Source: Bryum argenteum (taxonomy: Eukaryota; Streptophyta; Bryopsida; Bryales; Bryaceae). Taken from it: 64,000 bases of DNA. The notes beneath the pieces were generated by a model. It made no database searches and was not told the DNA's origin. It was given only the letters and a program-made list of their open reading frames with translations. The stretch covers positions 11,674,512 through 11,738,511 of the forward strand of contig CM073330.1 in assembly GCA_037043015.1 (NCBI GenBank). The letters run 5' to 3'. This document shows, one piece after another, positions 34,770 to 45,600 of the stretch (its first letter is position 1; every line of letters starts with the position of its first letter). Made by a program: the position numbers and the translations under genes.

Positions 34770-35693
34770 AGATTTGACGACATATGTCCGCAAATAGTAG
34801 TTCTTGACCTTTATCCTTTCCACCTTTCATCTCTTTGGTGGTTCTTTGAAGAAATATCACCCCAACCAAACTCACCGATCATTGCATATTTCTTGATTCT
34901 CCACGTGATCATCACACCGGAAAGAATGCCAACGGAAGGAAGAACGTGGGGCAAGATTCCGGGCTTCTCATCCGCACCATCGGATCCCAAATGCGTAGCG
35001 GACTAGTGTAGACTCCCGATCGAAGCGTTACGGATGATCATCGGCAGGCCCCGGCGAGAGTGGAAAGCAGAAGTCCACAAAAAGGCCAACATCGGTCGCC
35101 GCCGATTCATAGTTAATAATGTAGGACGGGACGGTAAAAACCGTGCGAGAAGGACGAACTTCCACCATCTCGTGCTACACCTTTGCATAAGATGTTGAAG
35201 TACTTGTTTTTCTTCACCATGTTGCTTTTGCTCCCAGTCGGAGTTTCGGAATAAAGCCCTGAAGAGATTCAGACAAGCAATGTGTTCGTTAAGTCACTCA
35301 AGCCAGCTCAAACTCGCTGAAAACAAAAAATTCGACAAACAATGTGTGAGAAGTGAGGAATAGACCTTCCAATCCAAAATGCAAGAGCTGCGCCCATGAC
35401 TTTGGTAGAGAACACGCAGACTACACCAGGAACGAAGCCGAAAAGAAAAGTAGCGGCCGCCTCAAAGACAATGGCGTACGAGAAACAATGGCGTACGAGA
35501 AACACAAGGCGATGGCAACCGTGTGTACGATAATAAAGACAGGCATGGCGGATGGCCCCAGCTTCTCAGCCATTACACGAAACCCATCCATCATGGCCTG
35601 CTTATCGCCGCCATAAACATTCTGCACAGCAGAGTAGAGCCCGCCCGTCATCGCCAGCGAACCTAGCAACCCTAATTTAGCTGCGAGGCCCAT
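34770..35693 (-). pseudogene. TVP38/TMEM64-family (SNARE-associated Golgi) membrane protein pseudogene
   Basis: Exon 1 runs from the ATG at 35693 to 35366 with GAALAFWIGR before a GT. Exon 2 starts at 35258 after CAG. Matching family pieces appear in different frames: TVAIALCFSYAIV, then FEAAATFLFGFVPG, NKYFNILCKGVARDG, WKFVLLARF, PSYIINYESAATDVG, GLPMIIRNASIGSL, and finally LPSVGILSG with TWRIKKYAMIG. A 17-bp tandem duplication (35469-35485, 35486-35502) breaks exon 1, and at least four further frameshifts follow in exon 2. The family has several membrane segments and acts in Golgi/vacuole lipid trafficking. Here it cannot be translated as a whole. Confidence 0.75.
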
Positions 35694-35844
35694 GGCGTGC
35701 TAAATGACCAAACTCGCAGCAATCCTTATGCAAATGGGAACGCTATCTAGATCCCTTAATCAATTGCTCTATTAAAAGCTTGTCAACTTTGGACTAATGA
35801 TTCCATACCTCATAATTTATGATCACTGTGGAGGGAGAAGTTAT

Positions 35845-35998
35845 GGTTGAAACAACATTGTTGAAAGAACAAAATGAGGAAAATGTTGTTTCAACCCTCA
35901 AGTGTTGTTTGGCACTAATGGTTGAAACAACATTTAGAGTTTGGGACGGTTGAAACAACATTTTTGACAAAATGTTGTTTCAACATGTTGTTTCAACC
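35845..35998. repeat. Cluster of GGTTGAAACAACAT inverted repeats
   Basis: GGTTGAAACAACAT occurs at 35845, 35920 and 35948; its complement ATGTTGTTTCAACC occurs at 35883 and 35985, with a partial copy at 35972. The cluster can form several alternative hairpins and ends 17 bp before the left boundary of array unit 2 (36016). Confidence 0.85.
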
Positions 35999-36211
35999 TA
36001 ATTCTCTACTAGTGCGCCCGGCATCGCATCATAGATTACCATTGTAGCGATAGATCTTTGCACTGAACCAGCACTCACAGACTGATTCTATTGAGCCGCA
36101 GCCGCTAGGCGATTGATTCTCTAGCTAGCCACGTTCGATTGATCGATCAAACAGGCCCATAGCCTCGTTGAATTAATTGAGGGGTGAAGGGGAGTGACAG
36201 TCGATCGGACG

Positions 36212-36943
36212 ATGTCGTTTAAGAAAGCGGTCACAGAAGTAGCACTTCTCCTCTGTGGTCTGATCATGTTTTTTTCTCCTGGCTGGATCATCCTATTGGT
36301 ACTCACGCTGCAAAAATGTCAGATCCGTCCGATGATGGACCTGGAGGATGTGAACATCCGCAACATGGTTGTGTACCAGAACACCACCGACTCGCCATAC
36401 CAGGTAATTAATATCATCGGTTAGCTAGCTCTTTTGCAGAAGATCATCATCCTTCACTTTGATTTGTAGCTACTTAGATGGGGGTATTGGCTATGGCAGG
36501 TGAGGAGTGAGTTCAGCGTGAATCTCACGATATGGAATCTGAATTCGGTGGCGAAATGCTTTTCCACTTTCCGTCGGATGAGTGTGTCGGTGGAGTACAA
36601 GGGTCAGCAGATTCAGTGGCAGGAGGTGCCGATGGGAATCGGACTGAAGCCCGATGAGAGACGCACTGTGATGTTGGACTTGAGAGGAGACGGGTACCCA
36701 TTGACGAAGAAGTTGGCGTCGTTGTTGGACCTCGAGCTCAGAAATTCGAGCGGTGTCGACTTTGTATTCACCTTCAAGTCTCGTGTCATGCGCAACGATC
36801 GCAGGGCGAGATGGATGACCAAAAAATGTGATACGATCGCTAGGACTCCGCCTAATGGTAACTTCTTGCAAGCTACATCCACTGGTGGTTTGGCATGGTA
36901 CTCTTGTTCTCCACTCAATACAAAAGATGTAGTTAAATCCTAG
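36212..36943 (+). CDS. NHL/LEA_2-like membrane protein, copy 2 (intact)
   Basis: Exons 36212-36403 and 36500-36943 (GT..AG) join in frame to a 211-residue protein. Residues ~8-33 form one membrane segment (ALLLCGLIMFFSPGWIILLV); exon 2 carries the globular part with VEYKGQQIQW, RRTVMLDLRGDGYPL and SGVDFVFTFKS blocks. A short cytosolic N-terminus, one membrane anchor and a beta-rich C-terminal domain of this kind fit NDR1/HIN1-like LEA_2 proteins, which act at the plasma membrane in defence and stress responses. The LEA_2 call rests on pattern, not a search. Near-identical UTR and intron sequence to copy 1 means a recent duplication. Starting at 36212 avoids a longer frame lacking an ATG. Confidence 0.6.
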
Positions 36944-37167
36944 AGAATTTTGGGTTGAATATTTGAAAAACAAGAATTTTTTTATTCAAAGTCTAATTTT
37001 GAAATTTGTTGATTTGAACCCAAACCAAGCTTAGTTTTGAAGAAAAAATTTAAAAAATTGCATCCAACAAGGAGGGTCTGAATTAATGAGGTATATTTCC
37101 TTGTTAACAACTTTTGGTTTTGAGTTTTGACACAAGAGGCACGTTTTGCTGTCGAAAGTAAATGATT

Positions 37168-37300
37168 TTAACCCCTAAAAATCCAAGCGTTTCCTCAACC
37201 TCCAAAACCAAAAACTGCCATTTTCACCTCTCTTGGAAAATGGGGAAATGGAGATTTTTTTTTGTTTTTTGTTTTAGACTTTGAACCATAAGATTTGAAC
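37168..37300. mobile_element. Truncated end of the ~930 bp TTAA family (unit 2)
   Basis: Counterpart of 30484-30615, with the same orientation and the same truncation point into helicase sequence, so the junction predates the duplication of units 1 and 2. Confidence 0.65.
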
Positions 37301-37317
37301 TCTCTTGAAGTAAGTGG

Positions 37318-37770
37318 GTGGCCCTCATACAAGCTCAGCGTCAAGATTGGCACACCTGTCATGCTCATACGTAACCTAGATCCATCAAATGGTTATGCAA
37401 TGGCACCCGTCTCATCGTACGTCGATGCTCTGCGCAGGTGATAGAAGCGGAAGTCCTTTTAGAGAAAATGTAGGGTATGTTGCATTTATTCCCCGCATTC
37501 CGCTCATTTCTAAAAGCACATGCCTTCTCTTTGTCGTTCAAAGAAGACAATTTCCACTCCATGTTGCATACGCTATGACGATCAACAAGTCTCAAGGCCA
37601 GACTGTTCTCGTTGTGGGGATATGCCTCACAAGGGATGTGTTCTCCCATGGGCAATTGTATGTGACTTTCTCACTTGCAAAGGCAACAAGTAACGTCTTT
37701 GTGCTGTTGCCAAAAGGGCCACATCGTGATGACGGCCTGTAACGTCGTTTATGATGAAGCTCTTTGTTGA
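37318..37770 (+). pseudogene. Helitron Rep/helicase C-terminal fragment, copy 2
   Basis: Carries the same frameshifts and the same helicase blocks (AMTINKSQGQT, VFSHGQLYVTF, NVVYDEALC end) as 30633-31085, at a constant 6685-bp offset. The shared lesions show the fragment was already dead when the unit duplicated. Confidence 0.8.
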
Positions 37771-37919
37771 ATGTGGCCCTTACATCTCCAGTGATGAACA
37801 TATGATACACAAGTCTGAGGAGCTACAAATCGAGGGAAGAGCAGAACATACTGAAGTGGCCCGGAATTGGAGAAGCTTTTCTTGAGTGCTTTTACTTGGG
37901 CTTTGTTGTTTTTCTTTTC

Positions 37920-37957
<38 letters not shown>

Positions 37958-38753
37958 CTCCCGACAAGACTGTTATTCTTGAATCGTGTGAAAGATACCA
38001 AAGTTTTAGATTTGTTTAGTTCAATCAATCATATATTCACAAATTCACCTTTTTTATTTGATGTGTCCGAAAAACACATGTTTATAAATTAGAATTGAAA
38101 GAGAGTTTGGCAAACGCTGAAGAAGCATTGAGCTTGCTTAGAAGTTGTACAACGAGATTTAGATTCATGTAAACAGGGAATTACACAAACAAAGAGAATG
38201 CAAAGAAAAATTGTTTGAACTTGATTTTGTCTTTTGGTGAATTGAACTAAACTTTAGCCTAGGTTTTGTCTTCTCTTCTTTTGTGTTCAAAGATTCTCTT
38301 CTTTCTCTTGCTTTGTGTCCAAAGAACGTATATGGATACTCAATGTTTTCATACCACAATATTAGATTTTTTTTTATGAAGTTACTTTTGAAAGCAGGTT
38401 TTTTTTTGTGTGTCCGAAGGACATGGGTCCTACAAACTAGTTAGAATATGGTTCAAACTCTTGTCATTTTGTTCACCCTGTTTAGGAATAATGGATCAAT
38501 GATTCTTGATGTGAATGAGTTATTAAAACTATATTATGTTTGGTTGATCATTCTTCTCTACTTGATTCAAAGACTCCACTTTATCCATATTTTCTTGAAA
38601 TGAATCGCTTACTTGTAAATCACGACTTACTTGATACTATCACTCTCTGCTCAAAATAATATTGTTGTTTTCTATAAGCATCACTTTACTTATGTTATAG
38701 CACCTCATTTTGGTGTAGTCACCACATAGAAGCCCTAAAGTCATGTTTCACCA

Positions 38754-38923
38754 AAAATGTCCCAAATTCACATGATTTCCAAAAATGTCCCAAATTCACA
38801 TGATTTTCAAAAATGTCCCAAATTCACATGATTTCCAAAAATGTCCCAAATTCACATGATTTTCAAAAATGTCCCAAATTCACATGATTTTTAAAAATGT
38901 CCCAAATTCACATGATTTTCATG
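38754..38923. repeat. 28-bp minisatellite, 6 copies (unit 2)
   Basis: Same unit as at 32071. Copies alternate between GATTTCC and GATTTTC endings, suggesting expansion by duplication of a two-unit block. Confidence 0.9.
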
Positions 38924-39106
38924 ATTCTAGACACTTCTAATTTTGTATTCATCTCTCTAAAGTCCTAAACCTTGCAATTTCTATATAACTAGTATATACT
39001 CGTGTCCTCCATACACGCAAGAAATAAGAGTATTTGATTTATTTGTGAGTAAGGTTCCCCTCCTCTCGAGGGGTAAGCGCTTTGTTTGGTGCTCTTTAAA
39101 AACTAC

Positions 39107-39540
39107 AACCTCAATTCCATTAAAATGGCACTATTCCATGTGCCATTTCAGCAGAGCTAAAGTGCCATATTGTGCAAACGTGCCATTTTACAAGCATATT
39201 TTTAAACTGAAGTTCAGAAGTATTTATGCCTACAAAATGGCATGTTTATTAATATCACACATGTAGTCCGTAATATCACCAAAATTTCTGTAATATCACC
39301 AAAATTCCATAATATCACACATTTTTAATGGTTTTGGACCTTTGAACACAGTAAAAGGGCAATATTTTTGAACGGCCGTCCAGAAACATTATTGTTTTTG
39401 AACAGCCGTTCAGAAATATTTACCCTATCATGTCGAAACTCGACAAAAACTCGACAAAGACCAGCATCATTTTTTTCATTTTAAGCACCCCAAAAAGTGC
39501 CATTTTAGCGGAATAACACCATTTTAACGGAATTGAGGTT
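39107..39540. mobile_element. 434-bp insertion with AACCTCAATTCC ends and CTAC duplication
   Basis: Ends are AACCTCAATTCCATTAAAATGG and CCATTTTAACGGAATTGAGGTT (inverted). CTAC flanks it at 39103-39106 and 39541-39544. Units 0 and 1 give the empty site: AAAAACTACCCCC at ~27170 and AAAAACTACTTCC at ~32368, with one CTAC each. A 4-bp duplication does not fit the common plant superfamilies (hAT 8, CACTA 3, MULE 9, Harbinger 3); Sola-type elements are one option with 4 bp. No ORF. Confidence 0.8.
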
Positions 39541-40394
39541 CTACCCCCTATCCTTGATTCCCTTGTTAATGGTCCCACTGCTTTTTAAGATTTATAGCAT
39601 GTCCTCTGCTCCCTTGTTCCTAGTTCCCATCTTATGTTTTGGTTCTCCATTCTTCATTTTTTTCTTTTTAGTTCCCTACCTCCAAACTCATATTCCCAAT
39701 TCCCAATCTTTGTTCGCGGTTCCTAGTTCCCCGTCCCACAATTCATCTTCTTGGTTTCCATCATTTGTTCCCGGTCCCATCATTTGTTCCTAGTTCCCAT
39801 CCTCCATTTCGAGTTCTTTTCCTTTGTTCCCGGTTCCTTATTCCCCTTCAATGTTCCCTTCATCTCCGGTTCACTCCTTCTTTGCTCCCATTTTCATATT
39901 TCATATTTTTTATCCCTTTGCCTCCTTGTTATATTATTGGGATTTAATTAACCCTTCATAACAATCAAATACCACTTAAAGAAACTTTTCAAAATCTTTA
40001 AAACTCTTCATCGCGTGTATACATGACCAAATGATGATATAACCATGGCCATAACCATGTATGGATCACCAAGGACAGACAAATCAATCTCTACTTTTAA
40101 ATATAGAGATAACATCAAATTAATAAAATTGGGTTTTACACTAAAGTAGACTTCAACTCAACAAATCTTGTCAAAAACACACATCCGCTCAATTGCTCAA
40201 GAAGTTGTGACTCCTCAAAGTATCTCGATGTCATTGAAAACGTCCCATAATCGACAAAAAGTTATGGCTCTTCAAAGTGTCTAGATATCATTCGAAATAT
40301 CCAATATTTAACAAAATGTTCAACATTCGCTCTGTTTAAGGGTCGACGTAGACCTCGTGAACTTTCCGCAATGGCCTATATCTACAATAAACCA

Positions 40395-41213
40395 TCTATA
40401 TTTGCTTCTATAACATAATACTGTTCAACAATCCTTCCTACCCACCAACGTACCAACCTACAAACCTACATACTTAACAACCTACCTACCTACCTTCTAC
40501 TATATTTTCTGGATTATGTAAAAAAGAAAAAACAAAACATGGACATATCTACTTCTATAATAAAATACTGTACGGCAATCCTTCCTACCCACCAACCTAC
40601 CAACCTACCAACTCACCAACCAACCTACCTACCTACCTACCCCTTTTATGTTTTTTGGATTATCTAAAAAATTAAAAAAAAAAAAAAAAAAAAAAACACG
40701 GACATATATAAAAATAATAAACATAATATGAGGAAATGATATACACGGGATAATTTTACAAAAGTACCATATAAAGAGCTTTCCCGTCGGGACGACAAGT
40801 ACATTGCTAGTATATAATAAAATACTCTACGGTGATCCTTTCTACCCACCAATGTACCAACCTACCAACATACAAACCTACCAACCTACCAACATACAAA
40901 CCTACCAACCTACCAACATACAAACCTACCAACCTACCAACATACAAACCTACCAACCTACCAACATACAAACCTACCAACCTACCAACATACAAACCTA
41001 CCAACCTACCAACATACAAACCTACCAACCTACCAACGTACAAACCTACCAACCTACGAACTTACCAACCTACCTATCTTCTTTTATGTTTTTTGGATTA
41101 TGTTAAAAAAATATAAAAATAATCATACCGTTTGAGTAATGGGAGATAGAGGATACTTTTTTGAAAGTACCATGTAAAGATTTTTCTCGTTGGGGCGACG
41201 GGGACCTTGCTAG
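40395..41213. mobile_element. Head-to-tail Helitron-like units
   Basis: Three consecutive segments, starting near 40395, 40554 and 40812, each begin with a CTATAATAAAATACTGTACGG-like block and CCTTCCTACCCACCAA. Each then runs through a CTACCAAC-rich array and a TTTTTTGGATTATGTAAAAA motif. The second and third finish with a hairpin-forming CCCGTCGGGACGAC or CTCGTTGGGGCGACGGGG block and TTGCTAG followed by T (ends at 40810 and 41213). A 3' hairpin plus CTRR and a following T is the Helitron signature. The first segment lacks the terminus. No ORF, so these are non-autonomous. Confidence 0.55.
40846..41070. repeat. 24-bp minisatellite within the third Helitron-like unit
   Basis: CTACCAACCTACCAACATAC plus AAAC repeats about eight times with no spacer sequence. 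All frames are open and translate to an artefactual PTNIQTYQ repeat. Confidence 0.9.
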
Positions 41214-41691
41214 TATAACTATGTTGAAGTATTTTGTACCAACAAATCAAAGATTCGCCTCGGTTTGCTTTTCCGGGATCCAGTTCGAATCGATCGTAAG
41301 AATCCAATGAACCCAACTTACTTAGTCGGCAAGCGAGTGCTCGATCACTTTCCGACAATTCCAGGACGCCGATGCTTGTTACAAAATGGTGGTTCTCGGA
41401 GTAGTCCCTTGTCTGTCCCTTGGAGCTCTTATCTTGATCGGTTCGGAAGCTCGTGTTGTGCAGAGAGTCTTCGACCAGCAGTCTTGATTGCCCGCCCGGC
41501 ATCGCATCATAGATTACCATTGTAGCGATATAGATCTTTGCACTGAACCAGCACTCACAGACTGATTCTATTGAGCCGCAGCCGCTAGGCGATTGATTCT
41601 CTATCTAGCCACGTTTGATTGATCGATCAAACAGGCCCATAGCCTCGTTGAATTAATTGAGGGGTGAAGGGGAGTGACAGTCGATCGTACG

Positions 41692-42431
41692 ATGTCGTTT
41701 AAGAAAGCGGTCAGAGAAGTAGCACTTCTCCTCTGTGGTCTGATCATGTTTTTCTCTCCTGGCTGGATCATCCTATTGGTACTCACGCTGCAAAAATGTG
41801 AGATCCATCCGACGCTGGACCTGGAGGATGTGAACATCCGCAACATGGTTGTGTACCAGAACACCACCGACTCGCCATACCAGGTAATTAATATCATCGG
41901 TTAGCTAGCTCTTTTGCAGAAGATCATCATCCTTCACCTGATTTGTAGCTAATGAGATGGGGGTATTGGCTATGGCAGGTGAGGAGTGAGTTCAGCGTGA
42001 ATCTCACGACATGGAATTCGAATTCGGTGGCGAAATGCTTTTCCACTTTCGGGCGTATGATTGTGTCGGTGGAGTACAAGGGTCAGCAGATTCAGTGGCA
42101 GGAGGTGCCAATGGGATTCGGACTGAAGCCGAGTGAGAATCGCACTGTGATGTTGGACTTGAGAGGAGACGGGTACCCATTGACGAAGAAGTTGGCGTTC
42201 TTGTTGGACCTCGAGCTCAGAAATTCGAGTGGTGTTGACTTTGTATTCACCTTCAAGTCTTGCGTCATGCGCGATGATCGCAAGGCGAGATGGATGACCA
42301 AAAGATGTGATACGATCGCTAGGACTCCGCCTAATGGTAACTTCTTGCAAGCTAAATCCACTGGTGGTTTGGCATGGGACTCTTGTTCTCCACTAAATAG
42401 AAAAGATGTACAAAAGATGTACAAAAGATGA
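41692..42431 (+). CDS. NHL/LEA_2-like membrane protein, copy 3 (intact, divergent)
   Basis: Exons 41692-41883 and 41979-42431 join in frame to 214 residues. It has the same architecture as copy 2: N-terminal membrane segment, NTTDSPYQ at the splice, then VEYKGQQIQW and SGVDFVFTFKS blocks. It differs by scattered substitutions (for example FGLKPSENRT against IGLKPDERRT in copy 2) and a tail lengthened by a short AAAAGATGTAC duplication. It is the more diverged copy and lacks the transposon baggage of the others, so it may represent the older arrangement. Start chosen at the ATG conserved in all three copies. Confidence 0.6.
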
Positions 42432-42549
42432 TAAATCCTAAAGAATTTTGGGTTGAAAATTTGAAGAACAAGAAATTTTTATTCAAAGTCTGATTTTGAA
42501 ATTTCTTGAGTTGACCCCAAACCAAGCTTAGTTTTGATGAAAAAACGAA

Positions 42550-42583
42550 AATAATAAATAATAATAATAATAATAATAATAAA
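42550..42583. repeat. (AAT)n microsatellite in the 3' flank of NHL copy 3
   Basis: About ten AAT units within the 3' flank; absent from units 1 and 2, where the same place is a short A-rich stretch. Confidence 0.85.
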
Positions 42584-42693
42584 ATTGCATCCAACAAGGA
42601 GGGTAAGAATTAATGAGGTATATTTCCTTGTTAACAACTTTTGGTTTAAGGTTTTGACACAAGAGGCATGTTTTGCGGTTGAAAGCTAATGAT

Positions 42694-45600
42694 TCAAATT
42701 GCATTTATTTCCCATGAATTTTTTTATACAAGACAAGTTTATAAACCCTTGATGAATTTTCATTGCATACTCATATTCTCTTACAATGAGCTCCAATGTG
42801 TAATTAATTTCAATACTTGCAATACTCCATGTCCGCAATGAAGCATCTTCACACAAATTAATATCCAATATTTGAAGGCAATGTACTTGGGGAACTCAAA
42901 TTAATACATGTGGAAGCCTCTGTACGAAATATATATGTTACTTCTTAGTTACGTATCTTGAAATTATGATAATATCAATCACTTCTTACTATTCTTAATG
43001 ATGATTCTAGTGTCCACAATTCTATTTGGACACTTTCTAGTGTTTGAGAAATGTGTTCATATTTCGTATTGGAAATTTTGACATTAGTCTCCGCCACAGA
43101 CCGACTTGCAGATACAAGGGACTCAAATTGATTTTCCCTTGAAATTCATAGTAGGCTTTCTATTATTAAATCTGCAATAACTAAAAGGACTTGCTACATC
43201 CTTATCTTATCTACAAGCTGTAGAGCAATCTTACATGTGGAGATGAATCTACAATCAAACTCTCTGCCCTCCTTATAAAGTTTTAAGCCAAAGTTTCATC
43301 TCTCTACGTGCCGACTTTGATCTCCTAGAGTGAAAGTGGCTTACATTTTTAACTAAAAAAATCTTCAAGCTATTGTCGTAACCCATGTCCTTCATCACAG
43401 AATCCTCTTCCTGGAGTATCAGTCTAGCATTCATCTTCTTCCTATTTTTGCCTCTCAAAAACCAAACCCTAGATTTCACCTTATTTACTAATTGCTCGTT
43501 TGGTTCGTTTTTCACTAGAAAGTTTCCATGCTCAACACACATATATATGATATGCATCAATCTCATATCTCAAAGAGATAGAATATCTTTGCTTCGGATC
43601 ACATTCAGCTATGAAATTTCAGGGCTTCATAATAGAAAAACTTGTAAATATCTAACAACAAAACCAGTGGTAATTGACTCGTGATTCCTTCCTCTTACAA
43701 ACCAAAAATAGATTCAAGAAGTCGATGTAGACATAGAGATATAGTTTTTTTACTTCCAAAAGAGCTTACTTCCAAACGCTTGACCTCGATAACTCACTCA
43801 ACAATCAAAATGTAAAACCCTAGAAACTACTAAACATAGCGCTTTGATAGATGAAAAAGGCAAAGAAGTTCCTCAGCTTCAACGACCATTGCGTTGCAGA
43901 GGTTGCCTTGTCTGGTAGCTCCCTTCTCGCATGAGCGCCTCGCGATTGTCAAGTTTCCTTATTGAAGACGCGATGGCCGGCGGGGGGCGGGGCACCTCTA
44001 GGCCCGTTGTCTATATATATATGTATATAATTTTTTATATTTTATTATTATTATTATTATTATCTATTCTCCCCTTGACTTTTGGAGGTAGTGTGGGACT
44101 GCGGGCTCTCTAATTGGCTTGTGGAAAATAGAAATTCACAAAAGTTACTGAATTCCCAAAAGAAAATCTATAAAATATTGAATAACCGGGCAATGGCAAG
44201 CTTTGGGAAGTACGATGCATAAGTCTAGAAGTAACACATTGGGGGCTCTCCACATAGATTTATGAACAAGATGAATACTAAATTTGAAAATGAGAATAGG
44301 GGGATCTTGAAGAATATAAAAATAATTAAATCTCTCGAAGTAATTTTCAACTAGCATAATAACTATTTTATAAAATAGAAATACTTAAAATCTTTTTTTA
44401 GTTTCACGAAAGAACTTCATCCAAGAAAGGACACCTAAAAGTTTGTGAAAGTTAAATACAAATCCCTAGCATTCCTTTCCGGATGAAGTATTTTTTTGTA
44501 CACTATATATAACTTTAATACGTACATTTATTGATTCTTCAAGTCAAGCACCTCAATATACATGTAAAAAACACACAACTTTCCAAACCACACAATTGCA
44601 TGAAACCCAATTCTTGAGGATTTAGACATGTGGATTTGTTTTGTAAATGAACTTTTGTAACTCAATAATTGTTCTTCGTACCAATTTCTTGCAATTTTGA
44701 TACCACATGTATGTTGCTTACATGGAAATACATCTTGTGTATAAATTAAAATTTACTTGAATATATTTACTCGTTGAAATGAATCCTTAACTCATAAATG
44801 CGCCAAACGTAGAAAAACGACATTTTGGATGGAAGGCAACAACTTTGAAAAGCCATTAGCTTCTTCATGTGAGGTCTATTTTGGATGAAATCACTTGATT
44901 TAGGTCCGAAATCAAGTCTAATTTGTGTGAAAAAAGAAATACGGCATACAAAAAAAGTATGAATTTATGGCAAGCATTTTAGTGAAAATAACTCTTGTTT
45001 TTGGGTTTTTAAACATGGGGCATGTTTGACCATTGCAAGTCAATCATGTGAAATCCAATTTAGTTTTTTAGGAATTTTTTTTTTGCATAAGTATGATCGT
45101 AGGATGAAGCCCAATAACTTTGTAGTTGCAAGACTTTTAATTTGAGTAATTTTGTTATTGAATTTTTTTTTATGTTTTTATACTGAATTATTTTTAAAAT
45201 TATATGAATCTGAGAAGTTGTTTCTCATGTGTCGACCATTGGATTTCAATTTTTTTTGTTTGCTTGGACTCAAATTTGAGTCTTGTTATAGTGGTAGATA
45301 CCTAAATTCATCCAAGATGTGAGGAAGACATGGCATGCATTTTAGTGCAAGGAATTGAGATTTGGACTTTTTTCCTTCGTAGATTATTGGTGCAGCTTTC
45401 ACTACTGCAAGGCTATTATTTTAGGTTTTGATCAATTTTTTAGGTAAGGGTGTTATTGAGATGAATGTGAACATCTTTTTAGTTGGTGGTTTTTTCATTT
45501 AGGTATATTGATAGCATTTCCACCTCAAAGTAAAAATGATAGAATTTTGTTGCCTGTTTTGCGTACTAATATGTTACGATCTCGCAATCTACAAGGCCAC

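Larger units (their letters stand above)
36016..40365. repeat. Composite array unit 2 (NHL copy 2, helicase fragment, full tail)
   Basis: Begins at GCCCGGCATCGCATC, also present in units 1 and 3 at 29328 and 41490. It contains NHL copy 2, the truncated TTAA element end, the helicase fragment, poly(T), the 28-bp minisatellite, the GTTCC-rich tract (interrupted by a 434-bp insertion at 39107) and the 39945-40365 block shared with unit 0. It is the most complete unit. Confidence 0.8.
41216..42693. repeat. Composite array unit 3 (NHL copy 3, no helicase)
   Basis: Homology to unit 1 begins at TAACTATG, two bases after the Helitron end at 41213. It ends at AATGATT (42693), precisely where units 1 and 2 carry the TTAA element. 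Unit 3 therefore has the NHL gene and both flanks but none of the Helitron or tail sequence. Confidence 0.75.

Noticed and set aside
36003..36016. TCTCTACTAGTG as a Helitron 5' end at the start of unit 2
   Set aside because: The motif is suggestive, but the preceding base is T, not the expected A, and the following GCCCGGCATCG is shared by all units regardless of the motif.
40846..41070. CRISPR-like array
   Set aside because: Continuous 24-bp tandem units without spacers, in a plant genome, inside a Helitron-like unit.
40804..41106. Plus and minus frames of 80-100 codons with an 8-residue period
   Set aside because: Translation of the 24-bp minisatellite; all frames are open because the unit has no stops.
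26746..42693. Reading all four units as an assembly artefact
   Set aside because: Units differ by many substitutions, minisatellite counts and private insertions, which argues for real duplications, though long-read confirmation would settle it.
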